Assembly (NCBI GenBank): GCA_047967505.1
Contig: CM106541.1
Origin: Dipteris shenzhenensis
Taxonomy: Eukaryota; Polypodiophyta; Polypodiopsida; Gleicheniales
Strand: one strand, 5' to 3'
DNA: 64,000 nt
In this document: positions 1-10,829 of the stretch, in pieces
Layout of the letters: each line of letters opens with the position of its first letter
Position numbering within the stretch: the stretch's first letter is position 1
The notes under the pieces: model-generated
What the model saw: only the letters and a program-made list of their open reading frames with translations
What the model was told of the DNA's origin: nothing
Database searches by the model: none
Position numbers and translations under genes: made by a program

Positions 1-371
1 CCATCTCCATCTCCACCTCCCATCATCTTCCTCCCCACCACCTCCACTTTTTCTGTCCATCCCCCATCTCCCCCACTCAAGGTAACCATCCTTTTCCCCT
101 CCACCATCTCTCTACCTCTCTCTACACCCCATCTCCCCTTTTTCCCCTCCCCCTCCCCCTCCCATCTCCTCCATCACCCCCCACCTCCATCACCCTCCAC
201 TCTACCATCTCTCTACCTCTCTCTATCCCCCACTCCCTCCACTCCACCATCTCTCTACCTCTCTCTATCTCCCACCTCCTCCACTCCCCATCTCCATCAC
301 CCTCTACTCCACCATCTCTCTACCTCTCTCTACACCCCATCTCCCTTTTTTCTCCTCCACCCCCCATTTCC
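1..371. repeat. Pyrimidine-rich low-complexity tract
   Basis: Nearly all C and T on the plus strand. A 22-base motif beginning ACCATCTCTCTACC recurs at about 103, 204, 246 and 311, so this is an irregular tandem array rather than a simple microsatellite. No reading frame is credible. It directly abuts the poly-T that marks the 3' end of the LINE to its right. Confidence 0.8.
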
Positions 372-819
372 TTTTTTTTTTTCCAAAAAAACGGTGCTGA
401 TTATATTACTTCGAAAAAAACAAGATACATGAGGTCAATTTTGCAACTGACGGGCTGCGTACACAAATCGGACGACGCAACCCTACATGGAATCAAAAAG
501 CTCTCTCTCATGGAGGGATCAGGCGGGTGTGAGTAAACAGCCAGAGAGGTGGTGAATAGCACCACTAAAGGCTCTGAGAAGTATGCTCGAAGAAGAGGCC
601 CCGCGTATCCCAATCTCGGAGGAAACGTCTCCGCTTCTCTCGGCCAGCCCAGGAGTCTCCCTGAATCTAGTCCCACTGGCCTTTGAGTGTGTGGATGATC
701 TCACTCCAGATGTCGGCCATGATCTGGGCAGTCGAAAGAGAGGTACCATCGAGGATCTGCGCGCAGCGCGAGGTCCAAATGTGCCAGCCAGCGATGCTGC
801 TAATAATCTCCCAGACTGG

Positions 820-1503
820 CTACCTCTCCTGAGAACCTGTCTCCGCCTCTGCCAGGTGTGGTGGGATGCCCTCCAGCGGCCCCCAAGTCCCCTGTGTGAT
901 AAGGAATATGGGGTCCTGCGGGCCTGCCTCAAACAACTGATGAAAGCTAGGTGTGGTGCTGCACCAGCAGAACGCGCCCCAGATGATCAAACCTAGCTCC
1001 AGTGCTGCACGTGTAAGGATCCCGAAGGTCCACCTCCACACTTCTTGGGCGCGAGTGCAGCTCCACAGGTAGTGTTTTGGTGACTCCTCGTCCTCATGAC
1101 AGATCTGACAAAGTCCATTCTGACCAATCTGCCGCAACCAGCTCCCCACTGGAAGACCCTTGTGGGCGAGTAGCCAAAGGAAGTAGGAAATCTTCCGTGA
1201 CCGCCAGCTCTCCCACAGGGCCTTCCAGAAGGCCTGCAAAAATAGCCTGGAGATACCCTGAGCATACCAACTGGGCCGCTGAGTGGGCGGGCGGCTCTGC
1301 ATCCTCCCAAGAACTCTCCTATCCAATGTCGTACTGTAAGCGAAGAAAGGGATCGGCCCCTGGCCTGCCACAACCTCTGGCCATCTCCACTCACCTGGGT
1401 CCCAATCAAGCTCTGATAGGGCCCGCCCCTCCCAAAGCCAGAGTCGCCATAACTGCAGCTGATCCTGCTCTATACTGGGATCGATCCGCCAAACCTTCCC
1501 CAC
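820..1503 (-). pseudogene. LINE ORF2 C-terminal region with zf-RVT knuckle
   Basis: An open stretch of 227 codons. Around residues 131-150 it carries C-x2-C-x4-ES-x2-H-x4-C (LCQICHEDEESPKHYLWSC), the plant LINE zf-RVT signature, preceded by the typical SYFLWLLAHKGLP block. It follows the RT region in the order expected for ORF2, but stops and frame changes separate the two. It contributes nucleic-acid binding in intact elements; here it is a relic. Confidence 0.85.
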
Positions 1504-2267
1504 GAGGCCTACGACCCAAACCCTCTGCTATGATAGAAGGGGGTCGATGAGCACACCCTCTCTCCTGAGTCGGCCGTCCCCCGAAACCACGAAGAAGGAA
1601 ACAGAGGTGTCGTCCATCCGGCCTGCAACCACCAGTGGGATGCCACGGGGGGTGAACTGTCCAAGCCATCAGTCATCACCAGGCATGAGGATCTGAAACT
1701 CGGGTGGAACCAACCAACTAGCAGGTATCGCTCCGTTTATCTCTGTGCATCTCGCCTGAGCTCCACGGACACCTCCAGCTGTGGCTGCTAGAGCAATAGT
1801 CTCCAAGTGTCTGTAAGTGTCCCTCCAAACTCGAAGGGACTGGGCTGGCCCCCGCATCCAACCGTCCCACAACATATGTGACCTCTCCCCTAGCTGAAGG
1901 CCCAAGGTGTCTCTGACCTGATCGTTCCAGATGAGCGGCTGGTGGTCGATCTCCTCCTGACTGCTAGGAGGGAGCTGAAGGAGGCTGAGACGGAGTCGCC
2001 TCCAAACCATGAGAAGGCTACGAATGAGTGGGGAGCGGGGGTGAGTAAGCGGTGCAGAGGTGAAGATCCACCGGAGGGACGGTTGCCACTCTCCACCTCG
2101 GCGCGGGATGCAAGAACTGATCCCTTGCTGAAGTAACATCTTCCACGTTTGCCCCCCCGGGGTCAAACCGCGGATAACTAACTTGCCCAGCAGGGCTTGA
2201 CTCTAAAGCTCAGGATCAATGACCCCCAAGCCACCCTCAGCCTGCGAAAGAATGACTGTCTGCCAGG

Positions 2268-3326
2268 CTACCCTGGCTCTGGTATCTCTGAGACCATCCC
2301 CCCCAGACCAAAGGAAATTCTGAACCATCCTCCTGAGCTGTGCCACGCTGGACCTAACAAGAGGCCACATACCAGGGCCGTGGCCAAGAGAACCTGGTTG
2401 ACTACAAGAGCACGACCTGCAAGAGAGAGCTTAGTAGTGTTCCAGAAAGCCAGCTTCCGTCGAATGGAATCTAGCATCGGGAGAAACTGCTGAGCTGGTG
2501 TGATGTCCAAGCCGACCTGAAAGCCGAGATATCTAGCTGTCTGCCCCCGTGGGATCCATCTGAAACCCAAGAACCTCCCCCACTGTGAGCATGCCTCAGG
2601 GTTTGTGAGAAAACTAACTGATTTGTTCCAGTTGATTTTTGCACCGGCTGCCGAGCAGAAGACCTCTAAGGCCAGCCTCACCCTCTCCAGCATCATCTCA
2701 TCATCCTGAACGTACAACGCTGTGTCATCTGCATACTCCGAGTCTAGGAGCTTCGTGTCCTCCTTGATGGGAAGGCGAACACCCCGGATCTCGGTCGACC
2801 TCGCCCGAAGGTAGTATGTCATCGCCTCGGCGAAGAATAGAAACAGGTAAGGAGCGAGGGGGCAACCCTGATGCATTGATCTCTCCAATTGAAAACGCTC
2901 TCCCATCCTGCCACCGATGATGACCCTGCTGGTAGCTGTCTTGTATAACGCTGAGATACCCTGAATCCATCCTACTAGGAATCCCAGTCCCTCCAAAGTA
3001 CCCTCCAGGAAGGACCAGTCCACTCGATCGTAGGCCTTCTCAAAGTTGAGAAATAGAATGGCTAAGTGCGACCCGTTGTGCTGAGCCCACTCCGTCGCCT
3101 CTAAGAAGGTAAAGACATTATCTAGGATACTGCAATCCTGGACAAAGCCTGTCTGAGTGTCATGAATGAGGTCAGGAAGTAGTGGCCGAACTCTGGCACT
3201 GATCATCTTGGTAAGGATTTTGTAGGCAGTGGTGAGAAGAGTGATCGAGCACCACTGGCAGATCTCCTGTCGGTTTCCTCCCTTCGGGATGAGGCAAATC
3301 AATCCAGAAGAGAGGCTCTCTGGCAT
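2268..3326 (-). pseudogene. LINE reverse transcriptase domain
   Basis: 352 open codons containing the RT core: the LICLIPKGG entry motif (residues 9-17), QTGFV (58-62), motif A FEKAYDRVDW (95-104), the QGCPLAPYLF block, and catalytic YADD inside SEYADDTALYV (genome near 2724-2740). The first motif-A aspartate, normally in LDFEKAYD, reads Asn at 3045-3047, which would abolish polymerase activity. The N-terminal half lies in another frame upstream (3577-4200), so the gene is frameshifted. The domain call is firm; loss of function is inferred from the missing Asp and the breaks. Confidence 0.9.
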
Positions 3327-3576
3327 ATGTCTGCTGCTGAAAATCCTCTAGAGGGCTGCTAGGAGGGGCTGATGGATCTAATCCTAGAAAGAGGTGAAGA
3401 AAGCGCGAGAGAGCCCATCCTCACCAGGGCATTTCTACCCATTGATGGCCAACAAGGCCTCCTGCATCTCGACAGTGGTGAACGGAGCCATCAGCATCGT
3501 CTGCATGCTGGACAAGGGCTGGAATGTGCCTCCACACTTCCTCGCGGGAGCGTCTAGAATGGGGGGCGAGCTGCTC

Positions 3577-4200
3577 CTACTGGAAAAGAGTCTTGTAGAA
3601 GTCGGTAGCCAACCCCAAGACCTCTTCCGGATCAGAAACGATGTGCCCCTCCACTGTCCTAAGACTCCGGAGCTGATCACCTGCTGCCCTCTGGCCATGC
3701 ATCCTGAAGAACTCCTTGCTCATCCGATCGCCCTTCCGAGCCCAGTAGGAGAGGGAGGCGTGATAAGAAAACTCTGAGCGACGCTGGAGAGTCTCCTCAA
3801 GAAGGGCTCTAGCTCGAAGGGCCTGGATCCGAAGCTCCTCCGAACCTAGAGCTACCTGCTGGAGTCGCTGAATGGAGGCGAGGTCCCTACGAAGAGCTCT
3901 CTCTCTGCCCCACCACTCCTGGCGAAGCTGAAGGGCTGCGAGCTGGCAAATCTGGCTGGACTCTTGCAAAGCCTGTGCCACCGACTCTACCAGATCCATG
4001 CACTCGCTCCAATCTCTGTCCCAAAGGCTACCAATACTGTTGCGCACCTCCTCCCTAGAGAAGATGGAATCAGGAATCTTGCATGAATGGGGAGGAAGGA
4101 ACTGAGCTGCCGAGTCTAGTGATAGGAGCACTAGCGCGTGGTCAGAGAGTGTCGTCCCTGGCACTATACCCACCTGACCACCTCTGCTGTGACGGCCCAA
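3577..4200 (-). pseudogene. LINE ORF2: end of endonuclease and linker to RT
   Basis: 207 open codons. LSDHALVLLSL near residues 18-28 matches the C-terminal SDH motif of APE-type endonucleases. A charged helical linker rich in Arg, Glu and Leu follows, and then the region that leads into RT (KEFFRMH, EGHIVSDPEEV). It ends at a stop before the RT core, so it is a broken piece of the same ORF2. Confidence 0.8.
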
Positions 4201-4364
4201 TCACTGACATAAAATATGTCCAGTCTCTCCAGGAGTCGGCCTCCTTCCCTGCGGAAGCCCCACGAGAAGTCCAAGCTCCCATGCCATCGTCGGAAGGACG
4301 GGTCTCTCCAGCCGTCCCTACCTCCTGTCGCGAAGATAAGGGAGTCCCAAGCGGACTGCTCTGC

Positions 4365-4886
4365 CTAAGCTATACTTGTAAACTCTGGTCCTTGGCCCTG
4401 CTGGTCCTCCAAAGCCTCCAAATTATTGAAGTCACCTCCAACAATCCAGGAATCCATGTCTGGGAGAATCTCTGTGAGTATCCTCCAGAAAGTGGCTTTG
4501 CATCGGAGGTCTGTGGGTGCATAGATGTTGAGGACTCCTATTTTCGAGCCCTCCAACTCTAGGCCAACCCAAAGTGCACGGCCTGGGATCAACGTACCAT
4601 GACAAAAAACTCCCTGGGCAAACGGCTCGCAAACGGAAGTACAAACACCGCCACTCCTTCCCTGTGCTCCGATCGAAGGCTCCCAATAAGTGTGAGAGCG
4701 TCAAGGGAGGATTTTCCTGTAGCTACGGGAGTGAGCCACTGAAAGCTTATGCTCATGGAGCAAGAGTATATCCAAGCGACCAATCACTGCTAGCTGAAGT
4801 TCCTGTCTCAAGATGAGCTTCCTAGGACCACGGGTGCCAGAAGAATGAAACCCGTTCACATTCCAGGAGACAAGGTGTAAGCTCAT
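4365..4886 (-). pseudogene. LINE ORF2: APE-type endonuclease N-terminus
   Basis: ORF2 appears to start at 4886 with MSLHLVSWNVNG, the Asn-containing first motif of APE endonucleases. The frame changes near 4700 and 4590. It then continues with VLNIYAPT and SWIVGGDFNNLE, the metal-binding GDFN motif, at about 4430-4520. In intact elements this domain nicks target DNA for target-primed reverse transcription. At least two frameshifts are needed to read it through. Confidence 0.85.
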
Positions 4887-5163
4887 GATGAGGGCTGGTA
4901 GGCTGCGAACAACTGTCTGCTCACGGCTGAGGTCGATGAAGAGGCTGAGGTTTCAGAATGAAGGCGCTGACGCTTTTGTGAGGGTTTGGAGGGGGAGGCG
5001 GGGTCATCCTACCCATTCTTCAGAACTTTTAGCAAAGGTGTGAGGCCTTTGGTGCCATGGACAAACGCTTTCTCGAGCCAACTCGAGATCTCTGAAGTGG
5101 TCATCCCATAGAAGGCACGAAGTTTCTGGGGAGTCCAGGCTCTTAAAGCTTGATGTGCTTGAT

Positions 5164-5200
5164 GAGAGGGAGAGCCTACCCTTATCAGGCTCTCCCTCTC
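5164..5200. repeat. Perfect 14-bp inverted repeat (hairpin)
   Basis: GAGAGGGAGAGCCT at 5164-5177 is the exact reverse complement of 5187-5200, with a 9-base loop. It lies at the 5' edge of the LINE. It could be a structural element in the LINE 5' region or a fold-back scar at the truncation point. Confidence 0.8.
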
Positions 5201-5215
5201 TCCTTTAGTTAATGG

Positions 5216-5615
5216 GATAGTGAATCAAACAAGAACCTATGAGTACTTAGCACGTTGCACCATTTCTCTCAAGAAAGACAGTCCTAATACTGAGCCAAGA
5301 CTTCCAAGAAGGAGAAACATAGTGATAAGGAAGCAAATGTAGATGCCTCTCACCTTGAATCAAGGATACCCTAATGATTGAGATACCAAAATCTCTTGCT
5401 AAGCTTGGAGTCAATGAGGAATGGCGTAACAAATCTAAGCCTAACCACAGAAAAATAGAGTGTCATCCTAAGTATTGTTATGCATTATTAAAAAAAGTAT
5501 TGTAATGCATGTGTGAAACTTGACAACACTAATGACAAGTGTTTGTATCAAAACAAGAAAACAATATCTACCAATTAGGGCTCCCAAGATGAAATAGGAA
5601 ATGAAAACTCATAAT
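5216..5615. other. No recognisable feature
   Basis: AT-rich DNA without a credible reading frame or repeat structure. It separates the LINE from a plus-strand gag scrap. Confidence 0.5.
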
Positions 5616-6110
5616 GATTTCTAAGACCAAGATCAAAATCCTCAATATTGTAAGAGATATCAAGACCATAAATAGAGGAGACATGATTGATGAAAAACCA
5701 AAGTTAAGTGCTTCTTTTGTGATGAAGATGTTCATGTATGATCTGACTGTAAAATTTTGGATCAAACATATGAAACTCGTACGCAATAATAGTGAATGTA
5801 GACACTAATGGGTGCTTGTGTGGGAAGCAAGGTCAAATGTCGAATGGATGCAAAAAGTGTGGTAATATCATAGCAATGTAATGACCTACATAATATTGTT
5901 ACTTTCAAGTGTCTTTGGTAAAATTAAAGATGATTTAAAACACATAGCATACTACCAGATATTGTTTTATGCAAGTGACATTACTCATACATGTATACAA
6001 CCTATGATAATAGAGTCTCCATTTGCTATTGAAGCACATTGGATTGTTTCACTTGGTACAAAACTTAGCCAAAGAAAATTGGACTAAAAGAATAATTGGG
6101 GGTATTTGTT
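5616..6110 (+). pseudogene. Retrotransposon gag scrap with a broken CCHC knuckle
   Basis: In one plus-strand frame around 5718-5762 the codons read C-x2-C-x4-H-x4-C (CFFCDEDVHV, stop, SDC). This is a gag nucleocapsid knuckle with one stop inside it, compatible with CGA to TGA. The flanking sequence is too decayed to assign to Copia or Gypsy. Confidence 0.45.
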
Positions 6111-7259
6111 GGATGCTTTTCCATTGGATATGTCATGCATATCCCACATGGAGATGGATGAGCTCTTCATGGGAATGAAATTCCTTCCATTAAGATAGAT
6201 CCTCTTAAGAAAATAACAATAAGAGAAGCTTTGTATGGCTATAGTTTTATCTTTCTTGTGTGCATGAAGAGTTCTTTTATTGGGGTCATTGGTACATGAT
6301 AGCTTCCTTTACTATCGGTAATGTTGGTTGACAATTCTACATAAGATGTTCATTGTTGACTAATCATGTTCTCACGTTGATGTCATTTTTTGGTTGGCAT
6401 AACGTATTTGCTTACATCCTCAATTTTTCAACATGGCACATGGAGGATTGATAAATAACTATATGGGAGAGATATATCCAAGAACAAATTGTATGCATGA
6501 GGAGCATTTAGGATTATATTCCTTGTTGTTGAGACAGCCATGTCCACTCACCCCGCTAACTCAAGTACTCAGGTTAGTTCCCAACCTGGTGTAGTGCTTC
6601 ATGAAGATGCTCGCTCTTGCAATCCTAAGGTAGGGGTGCTCGGATGCAAATGGGTGCCAATAATTAATACTCAAAGGTTGGGGCTAATGAGAAAGAATCA
6701 TGTGACGATGGAAGAAAACTAAGTTATTGTCCACACTTAACACTTAGTGAAATACACCACAAGTGAAATACACAACAAGTGAAAGAAAACCTAGAGAGAT
6801 ACTATTTCTCATTACCATTCAATCATAATCACCTTGTACAACCAAGCCACCTTGGCTTGCAATGAAAACTCCCTCACCTATCAACTCAAGTCAACTCAAG
6901 TCAGAGCAAGAGGACTCGGTACACTACTCTCTCGTCCTTTTTTCTTGCCTATTACAACTTAACTTCTACCTAAGAACTACCTTCCATCTTAGCATGCATT
7001 GCCGCTCTTGCTATCCATGCTCGAGATGCTCGGTGGCCACGTACTAGTTGGCTTGACCTAGAGTCAAAATCTCACCTCGGCTATCCTTGCATTTGTCCTC
7101 ATGGGCTATCAAGGACTAGGCATTGCTCAAAGTCGGATTTGAATTCTTAGGGTAAACGACGCCTTTGGTGATAAGATGTCATGGGCAGACTGGTGGTTGA
7201 GAAGGTTCACTTGATCTATTGGTGGTGGTCAAGGAGGGGAATGCACTAGTTTAAAACAG
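6111..7259. other. No recognisable feature
   Basis: AT-rich, CpG-poor sequence with many stops in all frames. It is probably ancient retrotransposon-derived DNA, but no motif supports a specific call. Confidence 0.4.
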
Positions 7260-9000
7260 CGCCCTCTTGGTGGCCAAGGATAGACATTGGAGATGTCTAC
7301 CAGTGGTTGCTCAAGGTTGGCCAACCAATCCAGGCTTCAGTAACTGGGTCCTTAGATGGGAAGTCGATGCTAAGGGTTTCAAAATTGGTGTGGTACTGTT
7401 GCACTTGGATGACGCATTTCTTGCCACTTATTCCCCAGTTCCTTATAGAGGTCATGGATGTTGTCACGCATGGACTGTGCTTATGTTACATGGCTATTGA
7501 TCAAGTGTTCAAGTTCTCATAAAAGCTTGCCATAGTAGGCTTACATAGTTGCTGAACTCATGCGAGAATCAACCTATGCTCAGCTTTGAAGATATTGTGT
7601 TGTTGCTTAGCATGCTCTTCCACAAAATGGTTGTAATATTGAATGGCCTTGTCAAAGACCCAAATAATTGGTTGGATAGGCTCCAAAATGTCGTGGTGCA
7701 TAGGGGGTGCAATAAACACCTCATCTCCTACCGGCTATCAATAAACCCTGTAGCAAATAGGCATCTCCTTCCTACCTGGAACATGCCTCAAAACTTCCAT
7801 TATAGCTGTAGCAATCGGAATACCCTCTAACAAAAAGGGCTTGACATCTATAATCTGGTCAGTTTGCACCTCCTTATCTGCGACCTCAACCAAAAATTAG
7901 ATATGCACTGTTATATCAAAATTGTAGTCCGGCGTCTATACTGCCCGCTCAATATGGGTCTCCTCACTAGAATGTAATAATAAGAGTGCCTGAGCTATGA
8001 TCCCTTCTGGCCTTCAAAACCCCTCCCTCGGCTGAGGAACATGGGTCCGAGGTTCTTGCTTGCTCTTTTGCAACAGACTGTTGGTGGCCAACTGCCGAAC
8101 CACCAGCTCCATCATGATATGGCGATGGTTTGCGATGTGGGCTATCGGGTGTTCATCGGGCACTTGGAGGAGGCGGCTGAGTTGTTGGAGTTGCTCGTAC
8201 TTCTCCAACTTTGCTTGAAGCTATGCATTGTCCTTGATCATCATCTCCCCTTGCGCGACCTCCTTCCTTAGGCATGCATTTTCCTACTCGAGTGCCTCAG
8301 CCTTGATCTACCTGTTGCTGCTTGCCCACTATGACCTATTGCTATAGCTTCTGTACAGCCCACTAGAGGTTAACATTCTTTGCAACAATGGACATCATAA
8401 TGCCCTAGGCCTTGTTTGTGAAGTCCTTCTGATGCTCGAGCTCACATTGTAATTGCTATAGTCTATCTAGAGCTCGGTGTGCATCTATTTACAGTTGCAC
8501 ATGTGTCTGATGGAGTTAATCATGAACTACCCTTACTCCCTCAAGTTGCTCTTGAAGAGAAATACACTCAGCAGCCAAGTCACTTTTCGCCCTGCGCAGG
8601 TTGGCTGTTTGCTCTTCGAAAAATTTGGTCACCTCCTCTTGGTACCTAGCTTGTAAAAATAATTTATGTTCTAATACCTGGGGAGGAATCTAGTGGTTGG
8701 CCAAATAATCCAAGGATTTCACTATGTAGGCCATATTCTCCCTCAACACCTACCATTGACTCTCTATGATCATGCGATTTTGATGTTCATATTGAGTCAG
8801 TAGTAGCGGGTCGAGAGGAAATGGCTCTAGGGCCCAAGGCATTGAAGGGGAGAAGGAAGTGGAAGCAAGGTAGGAGGTTCGAGTACTAAGCTAGTTCCTT
8901 GTTGCTTGGCTCTGTGCACTAGCTTGGCCTCTTTTGCGAGCTCTTGATCCACTGTGTCCTTACCGTCTTTTCCCTTTCATTGGGGGTACCCTTTTGACTG
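7260..9000 (-). pseudogene. Decayed reading frame with coiled-coil region, unknown family
   Basis: One minus-strand frame reads coherently from about 8860 to 8010, broken mainly by TAG and TAA codons. The segment near 8640-8530 (RYQEEVTKFFEEQTANLRRA and the following LAAECISLQEQLE) is strongly coiled-coil. A second helical block lies near 8220-8120 (LEKYEQLQQLSRLLQ). Several stops sit where Gln would fit a helix, consistent with C-to-T decay of CAG and CAA. The start region near 8983 seems to lie in a neighbouring frame. A gag-like origin is possible, but no zinc knuckle, protease or polymerase motif is seen, so no function is assigned. Confidence 0.4.
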
Positions 9001-9145
9001 GTCCCCTCTAATTGTTCTTGCTCCTAAGGGCGTTGCTTGGAAGTATTTGAGCCCAACAAGGTTGTGGCACCATTTGGAGCTTTATTTGTCTGAGTCATCA
9101 AATCAAGAGGAGTCTGATAATACACCATACAAACCCCTTAAATGA

Positions 9146-9899
9146 GGACTATGGGTGAAGAGGTTTATAGAAGGGGGATTCTAGGAAAGGCTTCTAAGCT
9201 AGAACTAAAAGAAAAGAAAAATCAAGAAAAGAGGATGAGTAGAAGTTAGATAGTTAATGGTGATGTTAATAAAGGAATGTGAAAGAAAACTTTGAGGGTC
9301 ACAAGAAACTCTTCCAAACCCATATTAGTGTAACTACCTTCACCCTGGAGTTGAATGCATCCTTGAGAGCTGCTTGTAGAGAACCACTTGTCATTCCATG
9401 TGTGAACTCAAATCCAAGACCCTGATGACTTAGGCATAAATCCGTGCCCTATTCTGTTTTGGCTCTGCTGATGGGGTTTGTTGTTGATGCTGATTGGTGT
9501 ATTGACTTTCCATAGTATTTGTAGCTTATCTTCCCGACCAAGGAGCCTTTGGGCTTATGTAGTTGTAATCTACTGAGTGTGCCATGCTTGAGGACCAGAA
9601 GAGGACTGGCCACCTATTTTCACCTAGGACTTCCACATGTGAGTAGAGAGGTAGGACTTCCACATTTTATAAGTTTTTTTCTCTTTATGGACACACCTAG
9701 ACCTAGCACTTGGAACTGAGTTCCTATTCACCTAGATGGCCTTAGTGCTAGGTGAGTGCAGTGACATATTGAGCAATTGTGACCCATACCTAGCAAGAAC
9801 ATCATTTTGCAAACCACTAGAGGAATATGAATTGTATAGCTATTTGGCACCTCATGTAAGTCTGATAATCACTTCAAAGGAGAGTCACTAAGTCATCAT
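9146..9899. other. No recognisable feature
   Basis: Decayed sequence between two minus-strand relic frames. It may belong to the same old element, but nothing specific supports this. Confidence 0.35.
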
Positions 9900-10790
9900 T
9901 GGAGATCTTTGTTGAAAAACAGTTGTCGTCCCGCCATTGGCCTTGAAGTTCTTTGAGATCCTTGATTGTAGCAATAGGTTCTTATGGAGCTACTCCATTT
10001 TTTGGAGTAGGTTCTTGTGGATCTACTATTGGCATGTTTCTTATTATCAGTATTGCATCATCGAGCATTGCAATCTCCCACATGTACCACTTTTATGATA
10101 CTCATCGTAATAAAGTGATATATGTTCTATGTATCAAATGTGAGTAGGATTGCAACTCAGAGATCTTTTACTTTTGTTGAGCCCAAGTTTTAGCTGAGAA
10201 AGCTATCAAGGATGAAGATAATTCGTTGTTCACATTGGAAGGTTCTTGTGGGACTTCCATTGTGATGGGCATTACTTGTGTGGCCGATTCATGCATAGCT
10301 ACACTAATGATAGATGCCAAATTTCTTAAAAAGGAAGGTCCTTGTATGGCTCCCAAAGTGGATTCAGCTTTTGTCTTGGCAGGTTCTTGTGTTACTGTCT
10401 CTTTTTTCAAGGCAGGCTCTTGTGTTACTACCAATTGCCTTGAAGATGATGCAATGAAGTGACATGCCTTTTGAGAGACTTGCAGTCGAGCTGGTTCTTA
10501 TGTTACTGTCTCCCTTTTTGAGACAGGTTCTTGTGTAACTACTTGAGAGGAGGTAGATGAATTTCTTTGCATATCATTCTCTTGCATTAGTGCTTTTCCC
10601 TTGTCCTTGCAAGCATATTCTAGTTGTTCTTGGCATCCGTGCAGAGTAGGTTCTTGTGTGACTATTACTGGTGCATCTACACTCGTTGATGCTTTTGTAT
10701 TGCTAGATTTGGAGCTCAAATGCTCCCACCTTTTGATACTCTCTTGATCCTAGAGTACTGTTCTCCTTGATGGCATGCAAAGAATAGATG
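9900..10790 (-). pseudogene. Relic coding region with repeated QEP motif
   Basis: In a single minus-strand frame the motif [V/T]-[T/P]-Q-E-P recurs about nine times between roughly 10660 and 9970 (for example VTQEPTLH, VVTQEPVSK, TVTQEPAKTK, EVPQEPSNV, DPQEPTPK). In two copies Gln has become a stop. Spacing is irregular, so this is a degenerate repeat protein rather than a DNA tandem array. The remaining residues are Lys, Ser and Thr-rich and look disordered. No family is recognised. The coiled-coil relic lies downstream on the same strand and may be part of the same ancestral unit. Confidence 0.45.
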
Positions 10791-10829
10791 ATGTCTTGCC
10801 ATATTGTGACTAGGGTAGCCATTAGAGTG

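Larger units (their letters stand above)
386..5215 (-). mobile_element. L1-type non-LTR retrotransposon (LINE), nearly full length, decayed
   Basis: Read on the minus strand, the domains come in the order expected of an L1 ORF2: endonuclease (SWNVNG near 4866, GGDFN near 4440, SDH near 4138), RT with YADD near 2730, and a CCHC-type C-terminal knuckle near 1065-1113. The 3' end is a poly-A on the minus strand, seen as poly-T near 370-382, with a short T-rich tail before it. Upstream of the endonuclease start (4886) a stretch to about 5160 reads as the end of an ORF1-like protein. Many stops and frameshifts interrupt ORF2, so it is not active. No convincing target-site duplication was found and the 5' end is uncertain. 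Confidence 0.9.
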
